A DNA stretch of 64,000 nt from UBA5195 sp034432755. GTDB taxonomy: Bacteria; Chloroflexota; Anaerolineae; Anaerolineales; Villigracilaceae. Numbering within the stretch: position 1 is the stretch's first letter; every line of letters begins with the position of its first letter. The stretch is taken from assembly GCA_034432755.1 (NCBI GenBank), contig DAOUBQ010000018.1:1-64000 (forward strand), written 5' to 3'. Under the pieces are notes generated by a model. It had not been told where the DNA came from and made no database searches. It worked only from the letters and a program-made list of their open reading frames with translations. Made by a program: the position numbers and the translations under genes. Shown piece after piece: positions 25,022 through 32,954 of this stretch.

Positions 25022-25501
25022 TTACACGCCGGTCACAATCAGCGGCACCGCTACGGCACGCCCAGATTCAATCCAAAATGCGTGCGCCAGCCATTCTCCT
25101 TCGCCGGGTGACCAGATAATTTGGACAGCCTGATAATACGCTTCAGCAATATCAGTTGGCGAGGGAACAGCCGGGCCGTGCGGGTGTGAGTGGAAGATAG
25201 CCAGCACTTCCAAACCGGCAGATTCGACTTGCTCGAAAGCCTGCAACTGTTCGAGCGGCTCCATCCGAAACCGCACCGGGCTGCGCTCTGCATTGCTGAC
25301 GGGTATGACCACCTCTCCAACTCCCTGCCGCCCGCCAAGCAAGCCGCAGGCTTCCAGCGGGGCGTGGGCTTCCACATGCGTGCGCATCTGCTCCCATTGA
25401 GCGTACGAGATGGTCAGGCTCGGAGGTCGAGCTTGTTGAGACCATGCGGCTGCCCGTCCTAAGGGACGAGGGGAGCGCTCACGGTGAAGCCTGCGCATCA
25501 T
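25022..25501 (-). CDS. JAMM/MPN-domain zinc isopeptidase-like protein
   Basis: The 159-residue protein has the JAMM metalloprotease signature: E50 (LEACGLLGG), H104-S-H106-P and S114-x2-D117 (FHSHPHGPAVPSPTD). Bacterial relatives trim C-terminal tails of ubiquitin-like sulfur carriers or act in cysteine and cofactor synthesis, but none of those partner genes is adjacent. Residues 1-28 are basic and Pro/Arg-rich and not part of the domain. The start ATG 25501 overlaps the stop of the upstream membrane-protein gene (ATGATGA), so the two are translationally coupled. The frame is open much further upstream, but that part is a shadow of the membrane-protein gene. Confidence 0.87.
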   Translation of the reverse strand: MMRRLHRERSPRPLGRAAAWSQQARPPSLTISYAQWEQMRTHVEAHAPLEACGLLGGRQGVGEVVIPVSNAERSPVRFRMEPLEQLQAFEQVESAGLEVLAIFHSHPHGPAVPSPTDIAEAYYQAVQIIWSPGEGEWLAHAFWIESGRAVAVPLIVTGV

Positions 25502-26316
25502 CCGCCTCCTAGCAAGGCTGCGGCGACCGCAAAAACGCCCACGCCAGCCAGTGCATAGATTCCAGCCCGACGCGGCGAAACTTGTTCGCGCAGGTTGATG
25601 ACCAGGCCAGTCAGAGCATACAAAGGGCCGAGCAAGGCCAGGCCGTACTGAACAGGCTCTAGCGGCCAATAATGCAAGGCGGCAGCAAACTGAGTTAACA
25701 CAAAGGCACTCGTGAGGGACCACAAAATATCCCAATGCCCAGTCTGCAAATGGATGGCGCGCAGTGTTACCAGCCCAACAGAGGGAAAAATTGCCAGGAC
25801 CAGCACCGTGAGTCGCGCGCCAGAATAGGAGAGCGACGAAGCCAGAATGACGAACAAGGCAAACGACAACGCCATCAGTCCGGCAGAAGCAGCGGGGTAG
25901 CGCACGTCCGAAGAATCGAGGGCAATGTATTCGGCCACCAGCACCAACAGCAATAAAATTCCACCAAAAGCGAATCCCAGCCACCAAATCGGGCCAAGCG
26001 GCAGGTTGTAGAGAGGAATGCCCAACACCAGCGCGGTCAGGGCCGGTAAAATCCAATGCTGAATGGTGTGGCCCCCGTCGTATTGGGGATGCCCGCGCAA
26101 TAACCAATCAACGCCCGATGCGGTCAACCCGGCGGCCAGCCAGATAGCAAGGGAGGTCGGCTCGAAATTGAAAGAGTAATCAACCCCAAATAATTGGAAA
26201 AAGACCGCGTATTGCTCGCGCTCTATCAATTGGGCCAGGGCATACGAGAGCAACACCGCCGCAAGCAACACACTCAGACGGTTGGAATCAGGAACATGAC
26301 GGCGTTCACTCGGCAT
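25498..26316 (-). CDS. Integral membrane protein of unknown function, about 8 helices
   Basis: The protein (272 residues from ATG 26316) is almost entirely hydrophobic, with about eight or nine membrane segments (for example LSVLLAAVLLSYALAQLI and WWLGFAFGGILLLLVLVA). After helix two comes DWLLRGHPQYDGGHTIQHWI, a polar loop with three His that could bind metal or substrate. I do not recognise the family. It is coupled by a four-base overlap to the JAMM peptidase gene. An in-frame ATG at 26337 also exists, but a -10-like TACAAT ends six bases before ATG 26316, so the shorter form fits leaderless initiation. Confidence 0.7.
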   Translation of the reverse strand: MPSERRHVPDSNRLSVLLAAVLLSYALAQLIEREQYAVFFQLFGVDYSFNFEPTSLAIWLAAGLTASGVDWLLRGHPQYDGGHTIQHWILPALTALVLGIPLYNLPLGPIWWLGFAFGGILLLLVLVAEYIALDSSDVRYPAASAGLMALSFALFVILASSLSYSGARLTVLVLAIFPSVGLVTLRAIHLQTGHWDILWSLTSAFVLTQFAAALHYWPLEPVQYGLALLGPLYALTGLVINLREQVSPRRAGIYALAGVGVFAVAAALLGGG

Positions 26317-26322
26317 ACAACG

Positions 26323-26328
26323 ATTGTA
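26323..26328 (-). promoter_or_regulatory. Possible -10 box for leaderless transcription of the membrane protein
   Basis: TACAAT on the minus strand is followed by six bases and then ATG 26316. The -35 region is weak (TTCCAC at 17 bases). There is no ribosome binding site before the start. Confidence 0.4.
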
Positions 26329-26363
26329 CCTGCGCAATTCAGACAGTGGAAGAGTGAATTTAG

Positions 26364-27107
26364 CTAAAACAAAAAGGGAATGAGCGCTTTACGGTTTTTG
26401 GGGAAGTTCGGAAATTTCTCACGGTACCAGGCCAGCGTTTTGCGGCTGCGCGCCAAAAGGTAGCCCGCCATGCCCACCAAGGCAACCAGGGCAAACAGGT
26501 GACGCGAGAGGAGCAAAATCCCCACCCAGGCCACAATTTCAAAAAAATAATGTGGACAGGCCACATATTCAAACCACCCGCCGCGTGGAATGACGTATCC
26601 CAGGGTGTCGCGGCGCAGGGCGGCAAGAATTTTATGATGGTGAAAGTTGGCGGTTTCTCCAAACACAAACAAGAACAGCCCAAGCCAGAACCAGTTATCG
26701 GCAGCCGCAAGCGGCCATTGGTTCAGGAAACTGATGAAACCAGCCACCAAAGAATAAAATGAGCCAATTGCCAGGGTGGTGAATGGGTCTATAGGGCCAG
26801 AATATTTGTGCAAAAACAGCACCTCCAGACAGCGCTTTGCAAAATGCCCCAAGAGAGCAGCCAGCACAATGGCCTGCACCAGGGTGGACGTGGCAAGATA
26901 GGGCAGAGAAAATGCCAGAGCCGCGAGAATCGGCAAGAAATACAAGGCAAACATCCCCAGCCGGGCGTCCATTCCCCTTTCCGGGCGAAATTTGCTATAT
27001 TTGAGCAGGGTCGAACCCATCCACTCGCCCGCACCCATGCCTGCCGCCAGCAGCGCGAGCGCCAGGTAAAGCACGATGTTGGGAATGCTCCATTCGGGCA
27101 AAATCAT
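26364..27107 (-). CDS. Steroid 5-alpha-reductase-like membrane protein (C-terminal reductase domain)
   Basis: The 247-residue protein has about six membrane helices. Its C-terminal half matches the 3-oxo-5-alpha-steroid 4-dehydrogenase domain found in steroid and polyprenol reductases and in methyltransferase-like relatives: NFHHHKILAALRR, YVIPRGGWFEYVACPHYFFE and the final LAWYREKFPNFPKNRKALIP. The family uses NADPH to reduce an enone, often in lipids; the substrate here is not known. GGAGG lies five bases before ATG 27107. It is divergent from the enoyl-CoA hydratase operon and lies upstream of the membrane protein and JAMM genes on the same strand. Confidence 0.82.
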   Translation of the reverse strand: MILPEWSIPNIVLYLALALLAAGMGAGEWMGSTLLKYSKFRPERGMDARLGMFALYFLPILAALAFSLPYLATSTLVQAIVLAALLGHFAKRCLEVLFLHKYSGPIDPFTTLAIGSFYSLVAGFISFLNQWPLAAADNWFWLGLFLFVFGETANFHHHKILAALRRDTLGYVIPRGGWFEYVACPHYFFEIVAWVGILLLSRHLFALVALVGMAGYLLARSRKTLAWYREKFPNFPKNRKALIPFLF

Positions 27108-27152
27108 ATCAGCCTCCAGATTTTATTTCGTCAATCAGCACGCAGGGCGGAT

Positions 27153-27158
27153 TATAAT
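27153..27158 (+). promoter_or_regulatory. Possible -10 box (TATAAT) of the enoyl-CoA hydratase operon
   Basis: A perfect TATAAT lies 17 bases before ATG 27176, just ahead of the GGAGG ribosome site. The position where a -35 box is expected shows no consensus. Confidence 0.45.
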
Positions 27159-27175
27159 CGGGAGCGGAGGCAGAT

Positions 27176-27949
27176 ATGGAATATACGTCTATTTTGGTCG
27201 AACAACGCGGGCGGGTTGGGCTGGTCACGCTCAACCGTCCACAAGCGTTAAACGCGCTCAACCAGGTTTTGCTTGCGGAACTGGCCCAGGCGCTGATGTC
27301 CTTTGATGCGGATGAGAACGTGGGAGCAATAGTGTTAACGGGCGGCGAGCGCACTTTTGCCGCTGGCGCCGACATCCGCGAGATGGCCGAGGCCAGCGAA
27401 GCCGAAATGCGTCAGAAAGGATTTGTGGACTTGTTCGATGGCCTGCAGCGCGTCAAAAAGCCGCTGGTGGCAGCCGTCAGCGGCTTTGCGCTGGGCGGCG
27501 GCTGTGAATTGGCTTTGGCCTGCGATATCATCCTCGCCAGCGAAACAGCCCGCTTTGGCCTGCCCGAAGTGACCATCGGCGTTATCCCTGGGGCGGGCGG
27601 CACACAGCGGCTGACCCATCTCGTTGGTAAATATCTGGCAATGGAGATGATTCTCAACAACCGCCACCTTACAGCGGTGGAGGCGGCCCAGTTTGGACTG
27701 GTCAACCGGGTATTGCCTGTTGAACGGCTGCTTGAAGAAAGCATTGCCCTCGCTGAAAGCCTGGCCGCGCGCGCGCCGCTGGCAGCGCGTTCGGCCAAAC
27801 AAGCCGTTAATCAGGCTTTTGAGGGGTCGCTCTCTCAAGGGCTGAGTGAAGAGCGTAATTTGTTCTATCGCCTGTTTGCAACCGAAGACCAGAAGGAAGG
27901 CATGAAAGCCTTTTTGGAGAAACGCAAACCCGAATGGAAAGGAAAGTAA
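27176..27949 (+). CDS. Enoyl-CoA hydratase/isomerase family protein
   Basis: The 257-residue crotonase-fold protein has both catalytic glutamates of enoyl-CoA hydratase: E111 in SGFALGGGCELALACD and E131 in FGLPEVTIGVIPGAGGTQRL. The oxyanion loop AAGADIREM is also intact. It most likely adds water to trans-2-enoyl-CoA in fatty-acid or amino-acid degradation. GGAGG stands five bases before ATG 27176. It heads a four-gene same-strand run (27176-30283), but none of the other members are beta-oxidation genes, so its pathway is unclear. Confidence 0.92.
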   Translation: MEYTSILVEQRGRVGLVTLNRPQALNALNQVLLAELAQALMSFDADENVGAIVLTGGERTFAAGADIREMAEASEAEMRQKGFVDLFDGLQRVKKPLVAAVSGFALGGGCELALACDIILASETARFGLPEVTIGVIPGAGGTQRLTHLVGKYLAMEMILNNRHLTAVEAAQFGLVNRVLPVERLLEESIALAESLAARAPLAARSAKQAVNQAFEGSLSQGLSEERNLFYRLFATEDQKEGMKAFLEKRKPEWKGK

Positions 27950-27956
27950 ACACATC

Positions 27957-28754
27957 GTGAACGACGAGCGAATTGCTTTGGGATATTACGCGCTGGGAGA
28001 TGCCTTTGCCCAGCTTGAATTACGAGATGTTCCTGTGCTGGCGCACGCCTCGTTGCGCTCCTTTGGGCGCGTGGAAGGCGGAGCCGACACCTTAATATCG
28101 GCTCTGTTGCCCAACGTGGCCGCTCTCATGATGCCCGCCCACACTTACATTACCATGATTACCCCGCTGGCTGGCCCGGCCAACAACGGCATTGTTTACG
28201 GGCGTCGCCAAGACCAGAACCGCATGGCCGAACCATTCTCGCCAAACATGCCCGCCGACCGGCTGATGGGGATTGTTCCCGAAACCCTGCGTCAGCGCCC
28301 CGGCGCGAAGCGCTCCATGCATCCCATCCTGTCCTTTACCGGTATCAACGTGGACCGCGCCCTGAAGTCGCAGACGCTCGAAGAGCCGTTTGCGCCCATC
28401 CGCATGTTGGCCGAAAACGATGGCTGGGTGCTGCTCTTGGGCGTTGACCACACCGTCAATACCACCGTGCATTATGCCGAAAAACTGGCCGGTCGGCGGC
28501 AATTCATCCGCTGGGCGATGACCGAAAACGGAATTATTGACTGTCCCAACTTCCCCGGCTGTTCGGCAGGGTTCAAGCCGCTCGAACGCGACCTGGCACC
28601 ATTCACCCGTCAAATTACCGTCGGAGAGGCCACCGTCCGGGCAATGCCGATGAAGGCAATTGTGGATGTCGTCGCTGTGCGCCTGTCGCGCAACCCGCGT
28701 GATTTGCTGTGCGGCGACATCACTTGTGAACGTTGTAATGAGTTACGGAAGTAG
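27957..28754 (+). CDS. AAC(3)-like N-acetyltransferase family protein
   Basis: The 265-residue protein belongs to the antibiotic N-acetyltransferase family named for aminoglycoside 3-N-acetyltransferase and including YokD-type proteins of unknown substrate. Landmarks are VLAHASLRSFGRVEGGADTL, MMPAHTYI, RSMHPILSFTGIN and LLLGVDHTVNTTVHYAE, the last carrying the conserved His region. The C terminus CGDITCERCNEL has three cysteines that could bind metal. The start is GTG 27957, with GGAAAG about 10 bases upstream. Whether it gives resistance cannot be said; many chromosomal members do not. Confidence 0.85.
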   Translation: MNDERIALGYYALGDAFAQLELRDVPVLAHASLRSFGRVEGGADTLISALLPNVAALMMPAHTYITMITPLAGPANNGIVYGRRQDQNRMAEPFSPNMPADRLMGIVPETLRQRPGAKRSMHPILSFTGINVDRALKSQTLEEPFAPIRMLAENDGWVLLLGVDHTVNTTVHYAEKLAGRRQFIRWAMTENGIIDCPNFPGCSAGFKPLERDLAPFTRQITVGEATVRAMPMKAIVDVVAVRLSRNPRDLLCGDITCERCNELRK

Positions 28755-28763
28755 CAGGCGTTT

Positions 28764-29420
28764 ATGGATGGCGTTGTCACCTTTGTGGTGGTCATGATTG
28801 GCTGGGTCTTCTCGCTCACCCTGCATGAATTTGCGCACGCTTTCGTGGCCTATCAGGGCGGCGATTGGACGGTGCGCGATAAGGGCTACCTGACCTTCAA
28901 CCCGCTCAAATACACCCACCCGGTTTATTCAATTGCCCTGCCGCTGCTCTTTTTGATTTTGGGTGGGATTGGCCTGCCCGGTGGCGCGGTTTACATTCAG
29001 ACGAATTTATTGCGCTCGAAACGCTGGCAAACAGCGGTTTCGCTGGCTGGGCCGCTCTCCAATTTGTTGGTGGCAATTGTGTTGGGCTTGTTGCTGCAAA
29101 TTTTGCCGGTTTCAATGAGCCGAATCTGGCCCGGGCTGGCTTTCCTGGCATTCTTGCAAGTGATGGCGGCCTTGTTCAACCTGCTGCCCATCCCGCCCTT
29201 CGATGGCTACGGCGCTTTGCGCCCGCACCTCAATTGGAGCGTGCGCGAAAGCATGGATAGATTCGGGCAAATCTCGCTATTCGTTGTCCTGCTCGCGTTT
29301 TGGTATCTTCCGGTTGTAAGCAGCGCGTTCTTTGGGCTGGTCAGGTTCATCGCAAACCTGATGGGAATTCCTATATACCTGGCTGCAATGGGACAGTCAA
29401 TGTTCCTGTTTTGGAGGTAA
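28764..29420 (+). CDS. M50-family (site-2 protease type) membrane metalloprotease
   Basis: The 218-residue membrane protein has the zinc motif H21-E22-F-A-H25 in the first helix and the second motif NLLPIPPFDG with Asp147. About six hydrophobic segments are present. It lacks PDZ or CBS domains, so it belongs to the small S2P-like branch with unknown substrates. WTVRDKGYLTFNPLKYTHP is the conserved cytosolic loop of this group. It starts nine bases after the acetyltransferase gene, and its stop codon overlaps the ribosome site of the degV gene, so all are likely one transcript. Confidence 0.9.
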   Translation: MDGVVTFVVVMIGWVFSLTLHEFAHAFVAYQGGDWTVRDKGYLTFNPLKYTHPVYSIALPLLFLILGGIGLPGGAVYIQTNLLRSKRWQTAVSLAGPLSNLLVAIVLGLLLQILPVSMSRIWPGLAFLAFLQVMAALFNLLPIPPFDGYGALRPHLNWSVRESMDRFGQISLFVVLLAFWYLPVVSSAFFGLVRFIANLMGIPIYLAAMGQSMFLFWR

Positions 29421-29425
29421 TCCTT

Positions 29426-30283
29426 ATGTCCAAAATTGCCATTGTCACCGATACCGATTCCAGTCTACCCTTCGACCTGGCCGAACAATATCACATTCAG
29501 CAAGTCCCCATCATGATTCAATTTGGCGAAGAATCCTTCCGTGATGGGTACGACATAGACAGCCGCGCCGTATTCGAGCGCATTGACCGTGAAAAACGCC
29601 TGCCCAAAACTGCCGCGCCCGCCCCCGGTCAATTTACGCAAGCTTTCGCGCGCGCGTTCGATGCCGGCGCGCAAGAAATCTTATGTCTGAGCATTAGCGC
29701 CCAAATGAGCGCCACCTACGCGGCGGCGCGTCAGGCGGCAGAACTCTTGCCCGAAAAGCGCATCGAAATCATGGATACGCGTACACTGAGCATGGGGCAA
29801 GGCTACATGGCCTTGGCCGCCGCCGAAGCCGTTGCGGGCGGCGCATCGCTCAAGGAAGCCAAAGTCATTGCCGAAGAAATTCGCGGGCGCACCTTCCTGT
29901 TCGGTTCGCTGGCAACACTCAAATATATTGCCATGAGCGGGCGGGTCAGTTCGCTGGCGGCGGGCATGGCCGGCCTGCTGGATATCAAACCGATTTTGAC
30001 CCTGCGCAACGACAAGCTGGAACTGCTGGAGCGTGTGCGCACGCAGAGAAAATCATGGGCGCGCATGGTCGAGTTGTGCCAGGAAAAAGCGGCAGGCAAA
30101 CGGTTAGAAAAACTCGCCATCCTGCATGTCAACGACCCCACCGGAGCGCAGGAAGTGGAAAAAATGCTTTGCGCCACCCTGCCCTGCCCGCCAGCCATCA
30201 CGCGCGGCGAAGTGCTGCCAGGGTTGTCCATTCACACCGGGGCAGGTACAGTCATTGTCGTAGGAGTAGTGGGAAAGGAATAA
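29426..30283 (+). CDS. DegV-family fatty-acid-binding protein
   Basis: The 285-residue protein matches the DegV/FakB family, which binds a fatty acid and can present it to the fatty-acid kinase FakA. Signature parts are IAIVTDTDSSLPFDLAEQY, the FRDGYDI loop, PKTAAPAPGQF, LCLSISAQMSATYAAAR and GLLDIKPILTL. Length is typical. ATG 29426 has GGAGG (which includes the stop of the previous gene) seven bases upstream; the frame is open further upstream only as overlap with the M50 gene. No fakA is nearby. A strong terminator follows, closing the operon. Confidence 0.92.
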   Translation: MSKIAIVTDTDSSLPFDLAEQYHIQQVPIMIQFGEESFRDGYDIDSRAVFERIDREKRLPKTAAPAPGQFTQAFARAFDAGAQEILCLSISAQMSATYAAARQAAELLPEKRIEIMDTRTLSMGQGYMALAAAEAVAGGASLKEAKVIAEEIRGRTFLFGSLATLKYIAMSGRVSSLAAGMAGLLDIKPILTLRNDKLELLERVRTQRKSWARMVELCQEKAAGKRLEKLAILHVNDPTGAQEVEKMLCATLPCPPAITRGEVLPGLSIHTGAGTVIVVGVVGKE

Positions 30284-30307
30284 CGCTCATCGCGCGCGAA
30301 CCAATCC

Positions 30308-30362
30308 AGCCTCCCAAGGCAGGAAGGGCAATTGCTCATCCCTGCTTGTGGGGGGCTTTTTT
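30308..30362 (+). terminator. Intrinsic terminator of the enoyl-CoA hydratase-degV operon
   Basis: AGCCTCCC near 30308 pairs with GGGGGGCT ending at 30356 (one G-T pair), with further pairing inside (CAAGGCAGG with CCTGCTTG), followed by six T. Confidence 0.78.
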
Positions 30363-30445
30363 ATCTGGAAAGTCTGTAGAGAATTTCCGAATAAGAAAAG
30401 CATACACTACGTTAAGTATTCAAGATTGAGCGAAAGGAACAGTCA

Positions 30446-31021
30446 GTGACCCTGCCCCACGCGGAAACCGAAACGGCCCTCATCACAAAAGCCCAACATG
30501 GCGACCGCCATGCCTACGGAGAACTGGTCCGCCAACACCACCCGGGCGTCGTGAACGTGGTCTATCGCTTATGCGGCGACGCCGAACTGGCACAGGATGC
30601 CGCCCAGGATACCTTCATCCAGGCCTGGCTGCATCTGCCCTCCTTTCGCCCCGGCTCTTCGCTGCGCAATTGGCTGTACCGCATCGCCGTCAACGCCGCG
30701 CTGGATGTCATTCGGCGCAACGCAAAAACTTCCGATGTGCCTTTTGATGACCTGCCGCTGGCCGACCCGCAAACCAGCCCTGAAAACGCACTTTTACAAA
30801 ACGAGCGCGCCCGCGCCGTGCAAAAAGCCATCCTTGCCCTTCCTCAGGCCAGCCGTTCGGTACTGGTGCTGCGCGAATATGGCGAACTCTCGTACCAGGA
30901 AATCTCCGCCGCGCTGGACATTCCGCTCGGCACGGTCATGTCGCGGCTAAATTATGCCCGCACGCAACTTAAGCATTTATTAGAACCGCAACTTATCAAC
31001 CTGGAGATGGAATATGCCTGA
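30446..31021 (+). CDS. ECF-type RNA polymerase sigma factor
   Basis: The 191-residue protein is a sigma-70 family factor of the extracytoplasmic-function group, with region 2 (GELVRQHHPGVVNVVYRLCG, then DAAQDTFIQAWLHLPSF) and region 4 (LVLREYGELSYQEISAALDI, PLGTVMSRLNYARTQLK). It directs RNA polymerase to stress-type promoters. The start is GTG 30446 with AAAGGA upstream. It overlaps the anti-sigma gene by eight bases, the usual arrangement of a sigma/anti-sigma pair. A GGAAC sequence lies just before the start, but I cannot show an autoregulated promoter. Confidence 0.93.
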   Translation: MTLPHAETETALITKAQHGDRHAYGELVRQHHPGVVNVVYRLCGDAELAQDAAQDTFIQAWLHLPSFRPGSSLRNWLYRIAVNAALDVIRRNAKTSDVPFDDLPLADPQTSPENALLQNERARAVQKAILALPQASRSVLVLREYGELSYQEISAALDIPLGTVMSRLNYARTQLKHLLEPQLINLEMEYA

Positions 31022-31649
31022 ACATATCACCCAGTGGCTGGGCGCCTATCACGATGGAGAACTGCGCGGTGCACGCCTGCGCCAGGTGGAAGAACACCTG
31101 GCCGAGTGCGCCAACTGCCAGGCCGAACTGGGTGAAATGCGCTCGCTCTCCACGCTATTGAAGGAAAGCGCCCCCGAAGGAGATTTCCTGTCCTCGGAGC
31201 GTTTCGCAGCCAACCTGGCCCTGCGCCTGCCCCACCAAACCGAAACGTCCCAGCCCCGCAACAAAACCCTCGAAATTGGCTGGTGGCTGGTGCCGCTCGG
31301 TACGCTGGGAGCGTGGCTGTTCATCGAGGTCACGTTCGCGCTTCGTTCGGCCATCCTGTTCGTGGCAGATGTTGGCCTGCTCGGCAGGGACCTGGCCTGG
31401 ATACAGGGTTATCCGCTCCAGATGGGTTGGTTTGCCGCGGCGATGAACCTGCTCGGGAGTCAGGTCGGCCCGGCAGGGCAGGCAGCGCTCTCCACGTTGA
31501 ACGAGGTCCATTTATTCGTTGCCCAGGTGACAGAGAGTCTGCTCCCGCAAGCCCTTTTAGCGGTACTTTATTTCGGCTGGCTAGCGGCCTGGTGGCTGGG
31601 TCAGTCATCCCAAACATCCCAATCAACGAGAAATTTTCCCAAAAGATGA
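31014..31649 (+). CDS. Zinc-finger membrane anti-sigma factor
   Basis: The 211-residue protein starts with a cytosolic zinc-binding anti-sigma domain: H28-x3-C32-x2-C35 in VEEHLAECANCQAELG. Two or three hydrophobic segments follow (IGWWLVPLGTLGAWLFIEVT and LLPQALLAVLYFGWLAAWWL). It should hold the preceding ECF sigma factor at the membrane and release it on a signal. No extracytoplasmic sensor domain of note is present between the helices, so the trigger is unknown. The gene overlaps the sigma gene by eight bases. Confidence 0.9.
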   Translation: MPEHITQWLGAYHDGELRGARLRQVEEHLAECANCQAELGEMRSLSTLLKESAPEGDFLSSERFAANLALRLPHQTETSQPRNKTLEIGWWLVPLGTLGAWLFIEVTFALRSAILFVADVGLLGRDLAWIQGYPLQMGWFAAAMNLLGSQVGPAGQAALSTLNEVHLFVAQVTESLLPQALLAVLYFGWLAAWWLGQSSQTSQSTRNFPKR

Positions 31650-31739
31650 ATCAACCTTTAGTAACCAATGTGTAAACCGGTTCGATGCGCGCTGGAACCA
31701 TTCAAAAGTAAGATAAGCGTTCAAGAAGGAGTGTGTACT

Positions 31740-32867
31740 ATGTTCGACATCAAAAAGATTCTCGTGCGTTCCTGGCATATCCTATGGAACTATCGTACCT
31801 TGTGGATTTTCGGCTTTATCCTGGCTCTGGCAATGGGCAGCGGTGGCGGCGGCAACGGCAGCAACTACTCGCTCAATGATGGCGACCGACGCCAGCCCAA
31901 TTCAGAATGGCGCAGCGACTGGGATGGCCTGCACGGCGAAGGTTTTGCCGAGAAATTGCAATACGGTTTCCAGCAAGCCGGCCAGGAATTGCAAAAATTG
32001 CAGGCGCAATACCCGGTTGAGTTTCGGATGGGCCTTGCCGCGTTCATCACGTTCATCATCGTTGCCATTTTGATTGGCCTTCTGGTTGCCATCCTGCGTT
32101 ATGTGGCTGAAACCGCATCCATTCGCATGGTGGATGAATACGAGCAGACCGGTGTCAAAGTCGGTTTCCGGCAGGGTTGGAAATACGGCTGGTCGCGCGC
32201 CTCGTGGCGGCTGTTTCTGGTCAACTTCCTGGTGCATATCCCGGTCTTCGTTCTGTTCGTTATCCTGGGGCTGGTGACCTGGTGGATTGTGGCCTCGGCC
32301 ATGGGCGGCGCGCGGTCGGCGCTCATCACCAGCCTGATTGCAGGAATTGGCCTGGCATTCCTGTTCATCTTTATTACTTCCATCCTGATGGTCATCCTGT
32401 ATGTGTTGCGCGATTTCGCCTGGCGGATGGTTGTTCTCGAAGACGCTGGCGTGCTGGACTCGCTGCGCAATGCCTTTGGACTGGTAAAGCGCCAGTGGAA
32501 GAACGTCGGCTTGATGTGGCTGATGATGCTCGGTCTCAAGATTGCCTGGAGCATAGCCTTCTTTATCTTGGTCTTCCCGTTGCTGATTGTCTCCATCCTG
32601 ACGGCGGTGGGCGGCCTGCTGGTAGCGATTATCCCCACCCTGTTAACTGCCGGGGTAGCGAGCCTGCTCTCCGCGCCCGATTACTGGCCCTGGATATTCG
32701 CCGCCATCATCGGCCTGCCACTGTTCGCCGTGATTGCTTTCTCGCCCATCCTGCTGGTCGGCGGCTGGGGATTGATTTACCAGTCGAGCGTATGGACCCT
32801 GACTTACCGCGAGTTGAAAGCGCTCGAAGCAGTGACGCCGATGGCAGACGAGCCAATTGAAGCATAA
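31740..32867 (+). CDS. Polytopic membrane protein of unknown function
   Basis: From ATG 31740 (AAGGAG upstream) the protein has 375 residues and about six membrane helices. It starts MFDIKKILVRSWHILWNYRT, followed by a Gly-rich, polar extracytoplasmic stretch (GSGGGGNGSNY) and amphipathic region to about 105. Then come helices with RDFAWRMVVLEDAGVLDSLR and NAFGLVKRQWKNVGL, a pattern seen in a DUF of stress-related membrane proteins annotated as hypothetical. It lies 90 bases after the anti-sigma gene and could be a target of that sigma factor (inference; a GGAACC..CGTT arrangement lies upstream). Function unknown. Confidence 0.75.
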   Translation: MFDIKKILVRSWHILWNYRTLWIFGFILALAMGSGGGGNGSNYSLNDGDRRQPNSEWRSDWDGLHGEGFAEKLQYGFQQAGQELQKLQAQYPVEFRMGLAAFITFIIVAILIGLLVAILRYVAETASIRMVDEYEQTGVKVGFRQGWKYGWSRASWRLFLVNFLVHIPVFVLFVILGLVTWWIVASAMGGARSALITSLIAGIGLAFLFIFITSILMVILYVLRDFAWRMVVLEDAGVLDSLRNAFGLVKRQWKNVGLMWLMMLGLKIAWSIAFFILVFPLLIVSILTAVGGLLVAIIPTLLTAGVASLLSAPDYWPWIFAAIIGLPLFAVIAFSPILLVGGWGLIYQSSVWTLTYRELKALEAVTPMADEPIEA

Positions 32868-32893
32868 GGGCAACCCGCCCGGAATGAAAAAGG

Positions 32894-32917
32894 GACCAGC
32901 CTCGATGGAGGCTGGTC
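32894..32917. terminator. Bidirectional hairpin between convergent genes
   Basis: GACCAGCCTC (32894-32903) pairs perfectly with GAGGCTGGTC (32908-32917) around GATG, flanked by AAAAAGG on the left and TCCCGATTTTATT on the right. Confidence 0.78.
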
Positions 32918-32954
32918 TCCCGATTTTATTCGTATACTCGCGGTGGTATCCTAC

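Noticed and set aside
25502..26107. Upstream extension of the JAMM reading frame to 361 codons
   Set aside because: The extra part is out of frame with, and shadowed by, a clearly hydrophobic membrane-protein gene, and ATG 25501 overlaps its stop as a normal coupled start.
27957..28754. AAC(3)-like gene considered as an antibiotic-resistance cassette
   Set aside because: It sits in a housekeeping-type operon with no mobile element nearby, and many members of the family have no resistance role.
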